Origin: Hibiscus mutabilis
Taxonomy: Eukaryota > Streptophyta > Magnoliopsida > Malvales > Malvaceae
Reading direction: 5' to 3'
Length of the DNA: 64,000 nt
Assembly: GCA_019671005.1 (NCBI GenBank)
Contig: CM033723.1
Location: 17,623,254-17,687,253 of the forward strand
Below the pieces are notes generated by a model, which did not search any database, had not been told where the DNA came from, and saw nothing but the letters and a program-made list of their open reading frames with translations. Positions 12,257 to 23,808 of this stretch are shown piece after piece; the stretch's first letter is position 1, and every line of letters starts with the position of its first letter. A program made the position numbers and the translations under genes.

Positions 12257-13329
12257 TGTGTGGATGCCCGGTAGGTGAAGGAGATTTTGGCAGAGGTACA
12301 CGATGGTCTATGTGGGACGTACTCTAATGGGCTGTCTATAGCCCGAAAAATTATGAGATATGGCTATTTCTGGTCGACCATGAAGGGAGATTGCATCGAT
12401 TACGCCAGGAAATGCCACAAATGCCAAATTTATGCTGATAAGATTCACGCTCCTCTGTTACCTTTACACACCATAAATTCTCCGTGGCCTTTTGCAGCGT
12501 GGGGCATGGACGTCATTGGGCAGATTCATCCGAAGGCTTTCAACGAGCACCGCTTTATTTTGGTCGCCACAGACTACTTCACTAAATGGGTGGAGGCAAC
12601 ATCTTATGCCAACATCACAAGGACAACGGTATGTAAATTTCTAAGGAAGTAGATCATTTGTCGATACAGTTTGGCGGAAAGGATTATCACCGACAACGCT
12701 TCCAATCTGAATAACAAATTGATGACAGAGGTGTGCAACCAGTTCAAGATAACGCACCATAACTCTACAGCCTATCGCCCTAAGATGAATGGGACATGGA
12801 AGCAGCAAACAAGAACATAAAGAAGATCATCGCAAAGACGACTGATACCTACAAGGATTGGCATGAGAAGTTGCCATTCGCTCTCTTCACCTATAGGATA
12901 TCTGTTCGTACATCGACGGGGGCAACGCCATACTCTTTAGTGTATGGCATAGAAGCAGTACTCCCCCATTGAGGTTGAAATTCCGTCGCTCCGAGTCCTG
13001 AATGAAGTAAAGTTGGAAGAGTCCGAATGGGTGCAAGGCAGATTTGACCAGTTGAATCTCATCGAAGAAAAGAGGCTAAAGGCCATCTACTATGGTCAAA
13101 TGTACCAAAAACGGATGATGCGGGCATACGACAAGAAGGTGCGCCCGAGAGAATTCAGAGAGGGAGATCTGGTACTTAAGAGGATCCTCCCGATTCAGAA
13201 AGATTCTCGGGGAAAGTGGATGCCCAATTGGAAAGGGTCATACGTTGTCAATAAGGCCTTTTCAGGATGAGCATTAATCTTAACCGAAATGGATGGAGAC
13301 GTGTTGAAAAATCCTGTGAATTCTAATGC
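12257..13329 (+). pseudogene. Ogre integrase, degenerate
   Basis: The N-terminal H-H-C-C zinc domain is visible ('EVHDGLCG', 'ARKCHKCQIYAD', 12290-12430), then the DDE core: 'GMDVIGQIHPKA' (12510), 'VATDYFTKWVEA' (12560), 'RIITDNASNLNN' (12680), and the region around 12790 where the third acidic residue belongs, damaged by a small deletion. The C-terminal part ('DKKVRPREFREGDLVLKRILP', 13120-13190) is the usual GPY-like tail. There are a TAG at 12650 and frameshifts near 12790 and 12970. In the family it inserts the cDNA copy into host DNA. Confidence 0.88.
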
Positions 13330-14486
13330 AGTTAAGAAATACTATGTTTGAAAAAAAGAGAAAAAAGAAAGAAAAGAAAAAGAGAAAAAGAAAAAAGAAG
13401 AGAGGTGGAGCGAAAACCCGAGAGGGCGTTTCACCAAAAAAAGGTGAAGAGCCCAAGGCAAAAACTCGAAAAAAGCCATCTTGAAGCAAAGGAAGGATCC
13501 GAGTCAAAAACCCTTAAAGGGCGACTGAGATAAATTTTGAGGTTGGACCTCCGGCGAGAAGAGTCGTCCCCACGAGTACCAGAAGAAGAAGCTTCAAGAA
13601 AAGATTCTACTCCGGTTGACGGGATCACGCATCATTCATACTGTGGATACTTAGAGGTTTTGCATTTCATGTTTTGCTTTTCCTTTTCCTCATGTTTGCC
13701 ATGACCATCTCGAAATTGTTCCAAATCCTTAATCGTAATAAAATCACATTTTTGAGCTCTCGTTCCTTGTCTTCTTGTTAGTTGCCATAAACATCATGCA
13801 GATAAGTTAACATAGGCTTATGATAAACAAGAGATTTCTGAGCATTACTGTGATCTAACCCTGAAGATGCAGGTGATTAGAAAACAGTATTAACCTTGTC
13901 CTCCAGCTGCCTACATAATGTATATTGAAGCGGGACGAGCAGAAGGCTTCGAGCACCAGGGCAAGATGACCAATGTCACGTACCCTGCTTGTTTAAAGAA
14001 AGCATTCAAGACAACAAGAGAGATTTCCCAGGTGAAAACCTGGAAGGGCACCTAAAAAATGGAAAAAACAACAACAAAAACAAAAAAAAACCTCTAAAGT
14101 GAAAACTCGAAAGGGCACTTTAGAACCCCGAACCAAAAATTCAGAAAAAGAAAGGTTGAAATGGTTGAACCCGATAGTGAAATGGGGTATCGCCACTAGA
14201 AGAAGAAAAAAGAAGAAAGCAAGCAGTGGAGAGTCGAGATTGACTGATGGCCGAAGCAGACATACCAAGATATTGACACTCATGCATCATGTATAGTTAG
14301 ACATCCCTAGGATTAGGAGCATGCTAACTCATTTGTCATAGCATTTTGTATATTCTAGACAGGTATCTGCAGATTTAAAGAAGCATGGGCAGCCTTAGTA
14401 GCGTGAGTCTAGAGATAATGACAGCCTAGGTAGCGTAAGGCCAGATCAGTAGCCATTTTGGTGTGAATCCCAAATGTGAAGATAAA
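13330..14486 (+). repeat. Ogre 3' non-coding region with repeated 'gaaaacycgaaagggc' motif
   Basis: An A/G-rich block (13345-13520) is followed by AT-rich spacer. The motif 'gaaaacccgagagggcg' at 13411 recurs in variant form near 13458, 13508, 14033 ('gaaaacctggaagggcac') and 14100 ('gaaaactcgaaagggcac'). No coding sequence is seen; the small frames here are low-complexity. Confidence 0.6.
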
Positions 14487-14880
14487 GGTTCTATATAGGA
14501 AGGGCCTATATTTTCAAGTGCCTGCAGCGAGGGGTTCTATATAGGAAGAATCTATCGCTCTGAGGCTTCAGGAGCAGAAAGTTTTATATAGGAAGGGCTT
14601 ACGGCTCCAGGGTGAAGACTAGCAGTTCTATATAGGAAGAACTCCCAGCCGAAGGAATTCACCCATGACACAGAAGGTTTTATATAGGGAAAACCCGTTG
14701 TGTTGGAGGCGAAGAGTCCTATATGGGAAGGGCTCTGAGCTTTACTGTCTTAGAGTGAAAGGTTCTATATGGGAATGACTCGTAACTCAAGACCTCCGGA
14801 CGAAAGGTTCTATATAGGAGGGACCTATAGTTCCCAGATCGGAAAGCGAAAAAGTTCTATATAGGGAGAGCTTACGAGCC
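14487..14880 (+). repeat. Nine-copy tandem array with core GTTCTATATAGGAAGGGC
   Basis: Nine degenerate copies of the core begin at about 14487, 14533, 14580, 14626, 14676 and so on to 14854, with a mean spacing near 46 bp; the sequence between cores is variable. Such arrays between integrase and the 3' LTR are known from Tat/Ogre elements and have seeded satellites in some plants. Confidence 0.85.
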
Positions 14881-15005
14881 TAAAGATCTAGCCGAGGAAA
14901 AACGGAGAGTCCCAGAAGAACACATGTTTCCAAAGCTACGAGCAGGAAAGTCGGATAAAAATGAGTGCTTATGATATTTGCTTTGTTCCCGTTCCACGAG
15001 AACAA

Positions 15006-15020
15006 GCAAATAGGGGCAAC
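15006..15020 (+). other. Polypurine tract region
   Basis: 'gcaaataggggcaac' directly precedes the start of the 3' LTR, the position and composition expected for the plus-strand primer of a gypsy element. Confidence 0.6.
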
Positions 15021-18000
15021 TATAATCACTCATTTTTATCTGGAAAATTTTTGTATTAATTTGGAAATGCTACGTAATTATTAATGTTTATTACTAGTGT
15101 GTATATATTTCATTGTTATAGTGCGAGCATGTGCATTTTTAATATGCATGTATATGTAATGTGTGGTATGTGTATGTCGTAGGTATGTCCGTATGTATAA
15201 TGTGTGTACATTTATATTGATTAGTAGTGTGAACAAATATGTGTGTATATAGGTCATGTGTTAACTTGCATGAGTGTCTTGTATGTGAGTATATTAAGAT
15301 GTTCTATGTATAAACGTATTAAGGTGTATGCATGTATGTATATATATGTATGTGTTACTATTATATAGGTGTGATTGCATGTATGTATGTGTATAAATGT
15401 TCGGGTATGTGTGTCACATGTACGTATGCATGTCGCATTTGCCCTAATTGCTTGTATGTATATATGTATGTATTAAAAATATAAGTATATATGTTATGCA
15501 TGTGGTTACTATTAGTATCATTATTAGTTTGGTAATATAATGGATTAAGACAGATCCATTAGGAAATAGTAAAAAACCCATAAATATTACAAGTGTCCGG
15601 TCCAAATTATATTACAAACCCAAAATATAAGTTACAAGGCCCATTTCAGGCAGACCCAACCAAACCCTAACCTATGTCCAAAAACCCTAATTACATGACT
15701 AACCCTAACCCTTCTTCCTTGCGCAGCCCAATCTGAGCCGTTGGATCAAATTTTGATCCAACGGCCATGATCAAAATGAGTGGACCTTCCAACTGGCGCG
15801 TATGGCTCACTCCCGGGGCTGCTGAACTTCCACGCGCGCATGGCGTGCACGCACTGACTCCTTAGATATCAAGATGCCATGTGGCATCATCGGGTGCAAT
15901 CCTGCCCGTTCAAGCATGCATCTGAGCCGTTCGATCTTCAGGGCATCTCAGCCGTTGGTTCAGATCAGATCCAATGGCCGAGAACAGATCTGGGTGGATG
16001 GTCACCTCCACCACGCCGGTTCGCTAACCACCGTGTTCAGAATTTTGCCAGAAAACACAAAAATATAGAGATCATGTCAGTGACCAAATCACGAAAAATA
16101 TGTATTTTGTGTCATATCTTCTACCAAACAGGGATGAAGATATATGTATCAGACCAATATTTTGTAAGACAAGTTATCAGTTTCAAAAAAATACAAGTTT
16201 CCATCGGTAATTTCCTCTCTTCTTTTTTCGAATCTCATGCATGCATGAAAAAATAACAAGTAAAAAATAAAAAATAGAGTTTACCTAAGGAAAAATCTTT
16301 CCTTGCCGGCAATAAACTCTGAGGAGTGAGCCACTAAAGGGGATTTTCCTTTGTTTCTTTGTTTCGTAATATCAGAGATCTAGGGTTTTGGTGGTCTCAA
16401 AATAAGAGGGTGTTAGTTTTGGGAAAGGTTTTGGGGTTCGATCTTTTCAAAGGTAGAAGTTTTTTTATTTTTGAGAGGTGTCTAGGTTAGGTTTTGGAAC
16501 ATTTTGAGAGTTGAGGGCGGTGGCCGGAGTAGCCGGACCACCGCCGGCCTCTAGAACCTTGGCGACTGAAGGGTTTGGGGATTGCATTTTTTGGGAAAAC
16601 AGAGAGAATATGAGAGCTTTCTCTCTTAAGGGCTAAAAAAATGAAAAAGAGGGAAAGATAAGGTCGGTTGGGGTTTTTTTATAAACAATTTTTTAAAAAA
16701 AACGGTATAATTACTCATTAAGGAGTCCTGCGTTTTTGTTCTTTTCAAATCGGGCTTGCCCCTTGGTAGATTTACAACATTAATCCCCCTTCCTTTTTCA
16801 AACTTTTCAATATGGTCCCCAAATTAAACAGATTCTGAGTTTAAATGTTGAAATTACCGTTTTAGTCATTTCGCGTTTTCAATGTTTTCAAAGCTATCTC
16901 GCCGTGTGGGTTTATTACAAGTTTGGTCCTCGCAAGTTGATTCCAGTTTACAATTCGATCCTTAAATGTGCCTTTTTGTTCTTTTAATTTTCGCCCTCTG
17001 CTTTTCTTATTAATACATTTCGGTCCACTTTCGTGTTTAGATATTTATGTCCTTTTTATCATGTTTTAGCATGCTCATGTCGTTCTCTTTGTGCTTGTAT
17101 GTGTTTTATAGCATGATTAATTTATGTTTTTGTAACATGTGTATTAAAGTATGGTATATCTTGTTTCCATGTCTTATTTTATTTATTCATGTTGTATATA
17201 TGTTCGTCTCATGTTGTTTCGGTTTAGTTAGTGTGTTATGTATCTGCGTTTACATGTTTTTATCCCTTTTGTCTTTAGGTTATATGTTAGTGTGTTTTTT
17301 TTTCTTTTTTTTTTTACATGGTGTATTGTTTTTTTATTTGTATTGTGATGTGTGCAAAAAATGTCATATGTAAGTTTTAATTGTATTATCATGGCATTGA
17401 TGTTTCATTAATCTAGCATCATGTTATTTATGTCATGCATGTTTTGCATTTGTTCTTATAAATCCAAGTATGTCATGCTTAGTTAATTAATTTTGAAAAT
17501 TTGTTTTTTTTCTTTTTTTCATGTTTATCTACATCCTTTTTGTTTTCATTATCATGTGATGTTATATCCATGCGTTTTTATTTATTTATTTACATTGTAA
17601 TATTCGTACCTTATGTCCTAATATCATGTTAGCATAAATCGTTTTATTTATTACGCTTGCATAAACGGAATATAAATTGTCAATGTGGCGCCCTTTTATC
17701 CGAGCGTAAACGGGGTCAGTAGCAGGCGTAGTGATAGTGGTTTGGGCATTTACCCTCAGATAATGGGGCCTTTAAAATATACTCGCACTTATACCAAATT
17801 TTAATTTAATCTTCATTTTAATCCGGAAAGTTTAATTTTAATAAAGCGGTAATTACTAAAGTACCAATTTTGGGCAGTGTGGGGGTGCTAATCCTTCCCC
17901 ATCCGTAACCGACTCCCGAACCCAACAATTTTTAAATCTCTGGTTTTACGGTGTCCGGCCCACCTAAGTGGCCGGTGGCGACTTTAATTTCTAAATAAAA

Positions 18001-18091
18001 CGTTGTTTCTTTAAAACCTCACGGAAGACATTATTTTCAAAATAAAACAATAAATAAAACTCATTTTTTAGCGTAAAATAATATCGCTACA
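15021..18091 (+). repeat. 3' LTR of the Ogre-type element
   Basis: It matches the 5' LTR from 15121 on; the first ~100 bp have their partner before the window. It ends with ATCGCTACA like the 5' LTR. The start at TATAATCACTC is inferred from the PPT; a TG start mutated to TA is possible. It shares the LTR's T-rich stretches, which create spurious hydrophobic frames (17047-17373). Confidence 0.88.
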
Positions 18092-19042
18092 ATTACACAT
18101 CTTCATCGATCCATTTTTTCTCAAACAAAACAAGTGTTCTCCAAGACGATATACTAGGGCATATAACGTCTTGACCAAATAATTCTTGGAACTACGTCTT
18201 GAGATTCCCTAATTCAGTCGGTGTCATTCAATATAGAAAATCAGACACCAGCGCCGTATTGAACAACACTTCATTCCCGAACTCTAATTCTCTGTACAGA
18301 GATAACCTAGTCACTATCTCGAGAAACACGCCTGAAAAGTCTCAAATTGTTCTTGCTTCCTCCAACATGGCTCAGGAGCCTCAAATTTTTACATTTTTAA
18401 ACATTTTTAATTTCACTTATTTTTCTGAAAAAAAATTAATAGTATTTTTATTTTAATATATTAATCTATTTAATATTATATAAAAAATAATTTTGTCTTC
18501 AAACTCTAAAAAATCAAATATTACCTCCTTACACATCGTCATTCACATATGTGTTGTTACGTCAACACTGTTAACGATTACTTCAACACTTTAATGATTA
18601 ACGTTAGTCAAAGGGCTAAATTGATGTAATTCGTGAGTGCAAAGATCAAATTAAGTATATTTTTTGTGGATAGACTAAATTAATTATTCGATACAAACTC
18701 AAGAACAAAAATACTCTTTAAGCCTAAATATTTTTATTTATTCTTCTCCTAATTTTTAATAACAATAAATTATCATAACAAAACTGACATATGTTACAAA
18801 ATTACATAAAAAATTAAAAACTAAATGGGCGATTAAATTCTAATCCAATCTAATGCTTCCAAAATGCAATTATAGGCAACTCAGTATATATTTTTTTTGT
18901 TTCATTTTCATTAAAAACGAAAGGAAAAAAGAAGAAAATTAAATCCTGATAATGAATAAGAGGAAGAGAAAAATAGAGAGGATGGTGAGGGTTGGACAAT
19001 GTAGGAGGATTTGGTTTATGAATAGTTTGACACGTAGATTAA

Positions 19043-19168
19043 GGTGGGTAAAATTCGACTTGATTCGAAAAAAATTTAAATAAAATTTGAGTTATAAAAT
19101 AAGATTCGTCAACTCAACTAATTCAAATTTTTTATTCAACTGGACTTGATCAAATACTCACCCCTACC
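19043..19168. repeat. Possible hAT-type MITE
   Basis: The left part 'aaggtgggtaaaattcgact' and the right part (complement 'taggggtgagtatttgatc') form imperfect terminal inverted repeats, with a TAGGGGTG end like many plant hAT-derived MITEs. No clear target duplication is seen. Confidence 0.4.
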
Positions 19169-22100
19169 ATGGTTACATCTCTAGCCTTTCTTTGATCAAT
19201 GGATCTCACCGCTAAAACTCATAGGATTTATTTACCAAAATTAACCCTAAAATATCTAACTGAAAACATTGCAGAGTTATTTGTCTCATAATCAGCACCT
19301 CTAATTTGGAAATCTTGCATCCTCCTTGTTTGGGGGTAACTTTTACTTATAGATATGTATAATTATCAATGAATTAAAATCATTATTTAATAATCCTTAA
19401 TTAATTTACAAGCATTACATGAGATTAAAGTCGTGCAGACCCCCACCCTCTCCAATCAGATTTAAGGTGTGTAGGGACTCCATTAAACCTTGGCTTCAAG
19501 CTTGGGGACCTAAAAAAAACAAAGTGCCAAAACTGTGGAAACAATAAGACCCATTTCTTTGCATTATTCATTAGATATAAACAAAAGTTTATAATTACTG
19601 ATGTGAACCAAGATTGCCTTGGCCTCATATGTAATTCTTATTTTTGCTTATGGTTTAGGAAAAGATTAGTTAGATTCATGAACGGGCGCGTGACTTTATG
19701 TTAAGGGGCGAATCTATAAAACTATAGGGGAAAACTTATAAAACCTTGGGAGGATAAAAATAAATTTTTAATAAAAAATATATAATTTTTTTAAAAATTT
19801 TATATGAATTTTAAATTTTTAGAGAGACCACCGTCCGTCCATCCCTTGGGTCACCTCTAAGCTTTTGATAAGCGATGCGTTTTGTAAATTGCACAGTTCC
19901 CTCTGTCCCAAAACCTTTGCTTTTACACCCATGCCTAAATGTAAAAACGGGCATGGTGGGCCAACTAGACTGACTTGATTCCCTACTTTCGAGACATTGC
20001 ACACTAAAGATGACAGACTCCGAGATTGTCCACTATTTTTATTTTGGAAGCAGTCCTTGTTTCGTCTTACCAACACACTCAAGGTTTGGTTTTTAAGCTA
20101 CTTCTTTACAAAGGTAAAAAATTCCTTGGAGGAATCAAGGAATCTTCACAAGGTAGTAACTTCAGTTTGACAAAATAGGGTTAGTGGGTCGAATTGGCCT
20201 AACAAAATTTGCCCTCAAATTAATGTGTTATCGATAATCAAGTTGATTTAAATCACCCTTAAAAAATCACGTCTAATAAATTAGAATGTAACTCTTTTTT
20301 TTTGTTGCCCTTTAGGTTTTTTAAGATTTTACCCTGACTAATCTGGATTGACCCGCATTGCACATCTGGTTTTGATGAGTAAGTCTCCTATCGGAGATTT
20401 TCTGCGTACACAAGGTCTTGAACTCGAAATATGCTCAAGTTGTTTGTCAATTGGACCAGTCCCCATTGGTAACATTATATTGTAACTTTAATTATATATC
20501 TCTTATGAATTGATCACTTTTCGTTTCCACACGTGAAAGGGTTAGTTAATTGATATTATTTTCATTTGTTAGATTATGTTTGAATCTGGCCTCTCCATGA
20601 TTTTGCATGATTAATGATAAAATTAAGAAAAGTAGTTTATAATTCATTCACAATAGGGAAGAGCCAATACTAAAAGTGGGAAATAAAAATGATGGGGAAA
20701 TCAACAATGGATTGGCCCACAATGAGAAAACGTCATGCAACTTTTTATTCATGTTCTTGACTTATCCTACTTTTTATTCGCAAATCTAATATCACTGGTG
20801 ACACCAAGGTTTTGGCACATGATTTTTTTCATTTTCTTGATCAAAAATCAAATCAAAATATGCAGGATCTATTGAATTTTATGTTGCAAGGATTCTATTT
20901 AGAACTTGAGACTTTTTTATGATTCATTTTGAATGCATTGCTCTCTTTTGGCATTCATGATTATATTGTTACTTTCTTCAAGTTAAGATATGGGATAAAG
21001 CCACCTTCTTTATTTTTACATAAAAGAGGTGGTAGTTTGAAATTATAGAAAGGGTTGTATTTTCGATTATTTAATTTATTGATTGATTACTTTCGATTCA
21101 GGTACTACGAAAGTTCATTATGAGGATGATTCTTCTCAACCAAACTTGTTTCATTCACTGGCTAGATGTGAACTCAACTTGTTAGATGCCGCTTTTGAAG
21201 AGTCACTATGTGTTGTCTTAGGTCAGTTAATATCATTACTACTATAACATACTCGAGTATGTAAGTCTGAACGTGCTTAAACATACAATATCTTTTTATT
21301 TATGAATGAGGGGATCAAAAGAATTTAAACATTTTATCTAAAGAAAATCACTATGTAAACGAAATCCATTAATTGATTGAGTGCTCAAAGATATTCATGT
21401 TGTCTTATCTTGTATAGGTTCGAATCCTAATATTAACCTTGAGAATATAATTATCTCTCTATTACAAAAAAAAAATATAATTATCTCTCTATTTAATAAA
21501 AACAAGGTCCCAATGTGAACTATCTAAGCTAAACTCTGTTTTTTTAAGAAAAGGGAAAACCCCCTCATTTGCTTTTGTAGCAAATATGTTACCATTTGAT
21601 TGTATTCTTTTGTTACAGCTTCTTATTTATTTTAATAATTATGGTAAAAAGACATATTCTTGAGGTTTGTGTAAAATACATATATTATATATATATTTTA
21701 ACCAATTGGTTAAAATATGCTCCAAACCCTTGCACCATTCGCAAATTGAAATTTAATCATTCTACTTTAATTTCTAAGAATTTAGATTCATGTTCAATTG
21801 TTAATATTACTGAATTTGTTTTTGTTAAATTTGTTGATATGACATTTTGAAGGGGAAAAAAAACAAAGTTGCCATTCATATATCTAAAAAATGATGTCGG
21901 ACACCTGGATTTAACAAGAATTTAAACGATGTTAAACATTTGACTTTAATTTTTATATCCTAAAAGAATAGGACTGAATTTCTGAAAATAAAATTAGGAT
22001 GACTAAATTCCAAATGTACAAAGGGTAAAAAAACTTAAATCATATTTTATGTTAACACGGATAAGTTTAACATTATTTATTTTTTTTAAAAAATCTATTG

Positions 22101-22282
22101 ATTTAATTTAATTATCAAAATAAAGGGACTAATATTTTTCTTCAACTATAGTCCCTTATATCATTTCTGTTTTGGCTAAGTTAATGAACTTACTTTCTTA
22201 TTTGATCCTATATACCATGTGTGCTTAAAGGGTAACAATGGCCAAAAGGTTTAAAGTAAGATTCATTTATTTTATGATATCC

Positions 22283-22283
<1 letters not shown>

Positions 22284-22322
<39 letters not shown>
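22284..22322. repeat. (ATT)n microsatellite
   Basis: About 13 uninterrupted ATT units, 240-310 bp beyond the stop codon of the SWEET gene. Confidence 0.9.
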
Positions 22323-22563
22323 TTAAGCACTTTAATTACATAAACTTTATCAAAGTATCCGAATCTTATTGACATAAAATAAAAGAGAAAAGAACGTGAT
22401 AATTCTGAAGTTATAAACATTTCATTAATGATAAAACATGATCAACACAAATTACAGAATTTCAATGATTTTGAAATAAAAGATGATGGGAAATTAAAGA
22501 TTAGTACAAACCGTTGGTTGACGGAGAAATTTTAATTAAGACAAGTCTGGGGATATTTTCAGT

Positions 22564-22607
22564 TATTTTTGCATGGCTTTTAACCCAGAATTTTCCATGC
22601 AAAAATA
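22564..22607 (-). other. Perfect 13-bp hairpin in the SWEET 3' flank
   Basis: TATTTTTGCATGG (22564-22576) is the exact reverse complement of CCATGCAAAAATA (22595-22607), with an 18-nt loop. It starts 26 bp beyond the stop codon, so it should lie in the 3' UTR of the SWEET transcript. Confidence 0.7.
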
Positions 22608-22632
22608 TCGGCTTGCTCGTAACATTCCACTG

Positions 22633-23808
22633 TCAAACTTTGTTTGAAGCATCTATGGTGTTGGCCTTTATATTTTGAACTCCGCCGTTGTTGTCGCCGT
22701 GGTCGTTCACTTCCAGACACACCGTGGATCCGAGTTTGACAACGTCGACGACCATGTGCTGATTGGATAGTTGAAGCTTCGGATCTTCTACCATTTTCTT
22801 GGGGTGGTTCTTGTAAATTGCGTAAAGTATCATTTGAAGAATTCCAAAGACAAACCCAAGCACATTCGGAACCTGTTAAGATTCAATGTCAATAAACTCG
22901 AAAACAATGAAGGAATTCAAAAGATTTTGCAGAAATTATAAGATTAAAAGCTTACAGCAATGTTCATATCCTTCAGCAAAAGCCCATAGAAGAACCACAT
23001 CACTGCTCCTAAGGTGAGGAAAACTGATAAAGTAAATGGCATATACTCCACACGCTTGGTTTTTATCACTTTTCTCTGCATAAACGCATATTGGGTTAGT
23101 TTTCAAGGCAAAAAGTATAAAAGGCTATATGGAAAAGTACAAGCGGGAGCGGTCGGGATCGAAAATCGAATTGCATGAATCAATTAAATTAAATCTCGGG
23201 TTTTATGCTTACCAAAATGCCAAGAGGTGCAACGAACACACACAAAGAGAATGCCATGCAAATGTATCCGAGAATTTGAAGACGTTTCAAAGGGTTTCGT
23301 AGGAAGAAAGTTGAGAAAAATATTGCTCCGAACCCGAAAACATTGAATAGGAGGATAAGTTTCACTACCTCCACCTGAAAACCACTCATTTGTGAAAACA
23401 TGATAAAAGAGATTACAAATGTTAAGATTCGAAGTTAAACCCGATGTTGAAAGGGTATATGAAATCGTACCTTCTCCTTCATTGGACCGTAGTAAAAGTA
23501 AGCAACAATGTAAAAAGTCTGAATGAAAACACAGAAAGTGTTGATGGTGATAAGGAGCATGGCATCCTTCTTAAGGAGTGCGTAGTAAATCCAAAGAATC
23601 GCACTGAAGAGCGAAATCACGTAAGGGATTGATTGGAACCCTTCCGATGTTTTCTTCTTGTATATTAGGTAAAATGTTGGCCTGCAAAATCACACACACA
23701 TATCAGATTTAATATATAAGAGAAAGCCACAGAAATAAAAGAGAAATGAACAGCTGATAACTGTGACTTACAGGGCAGCAAGGGAAACCAGAAATGAGAC
23801 AACGTTGC
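22633..23808 (-). CDS. SWEET family sugar transporter, exons 2-6, 5' truncated
   Basis: Bidirectional sugar uniporter of plasma or vacuolar membranes with seven membrane helices in two MtN3/saliva repeats. Exons (minus strand): 23772-23808 (37 bp, the usual size of SWEET exon 2), 23471-23681, 23213-23374, 22956-23075 (120 bp) and 22633-22872 with the stop; all introns are GT-AG. Motifs: 'PTFYLIYKKKTSEGFQSIPYV', 'LWIYYALLKKDAMLLITIN', 'VFVAPLGIL', 'KTKRVEYMPF', 'MWFFYGLL', 'VPNVLGFVFGILQMILYAIYKN', then a ~50-residue hydrophilic tail. Pocket Asn (TIN, PNV) and Trp residues are kept. The pattern fits clade III (sucrose-type). Of the four conserved hinge prolines the first is Ala ('SLAAL' for LAP). 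255 codons are open without a defect, but exon 1 (start Met and ~12 residues) is absent; plastid ndhA sequence abuts exon 2. It may be a pseudogene, or use a distant or new first exon. Confidence 0.9.

Larger units (their letters stand above)
1..18091 (+). mobile_element. Ogre/Tat-type Ty3/gypsy LTR retrotransposon, nearly complete
   Basis: Two ~3-kb direct repeats (1-2978 and 15021-18091) flank a coding interior in the order ORF1, gag, protease, intron, RT, RNase H, second RNase H, integrase. Position 1 aligns with 15121, so about 100 bp of the 5' LTR lie before the window. An extra ORF before gag, an intron between protease and RT, a tRNA-Arg-like PBS, dual RNase H and giant size (~18 kb) are the hallmarks of the Ogre group of the Tat lineage. 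Many stops and at least three frameshifts show the copy cannot make its proteins. The left target duplication is outside the window. Confidence 0.93.
18092..22430. other. AT-rich intergenic spacer
   Basis: No gene can be supported. It contains a MITE-like repeat near 19040-19168, a 42-codon open stretch with splice-like edges near 21101-21243, and a trinucleotide microsatellite at 22284-22322. Open frames of 60-90 codons (18199-18456, 19425-19628, 21596-21850) show no recognised domain. Confidence 0.6.

Noticed and set aside
17047..17373. Hydrophobic 108-codon frame in the 3' LTR that looks like a membrane protein
   Set aside because: T-rich low-complexity LTR sequence; the 5' LTR equivalent is interrupted.
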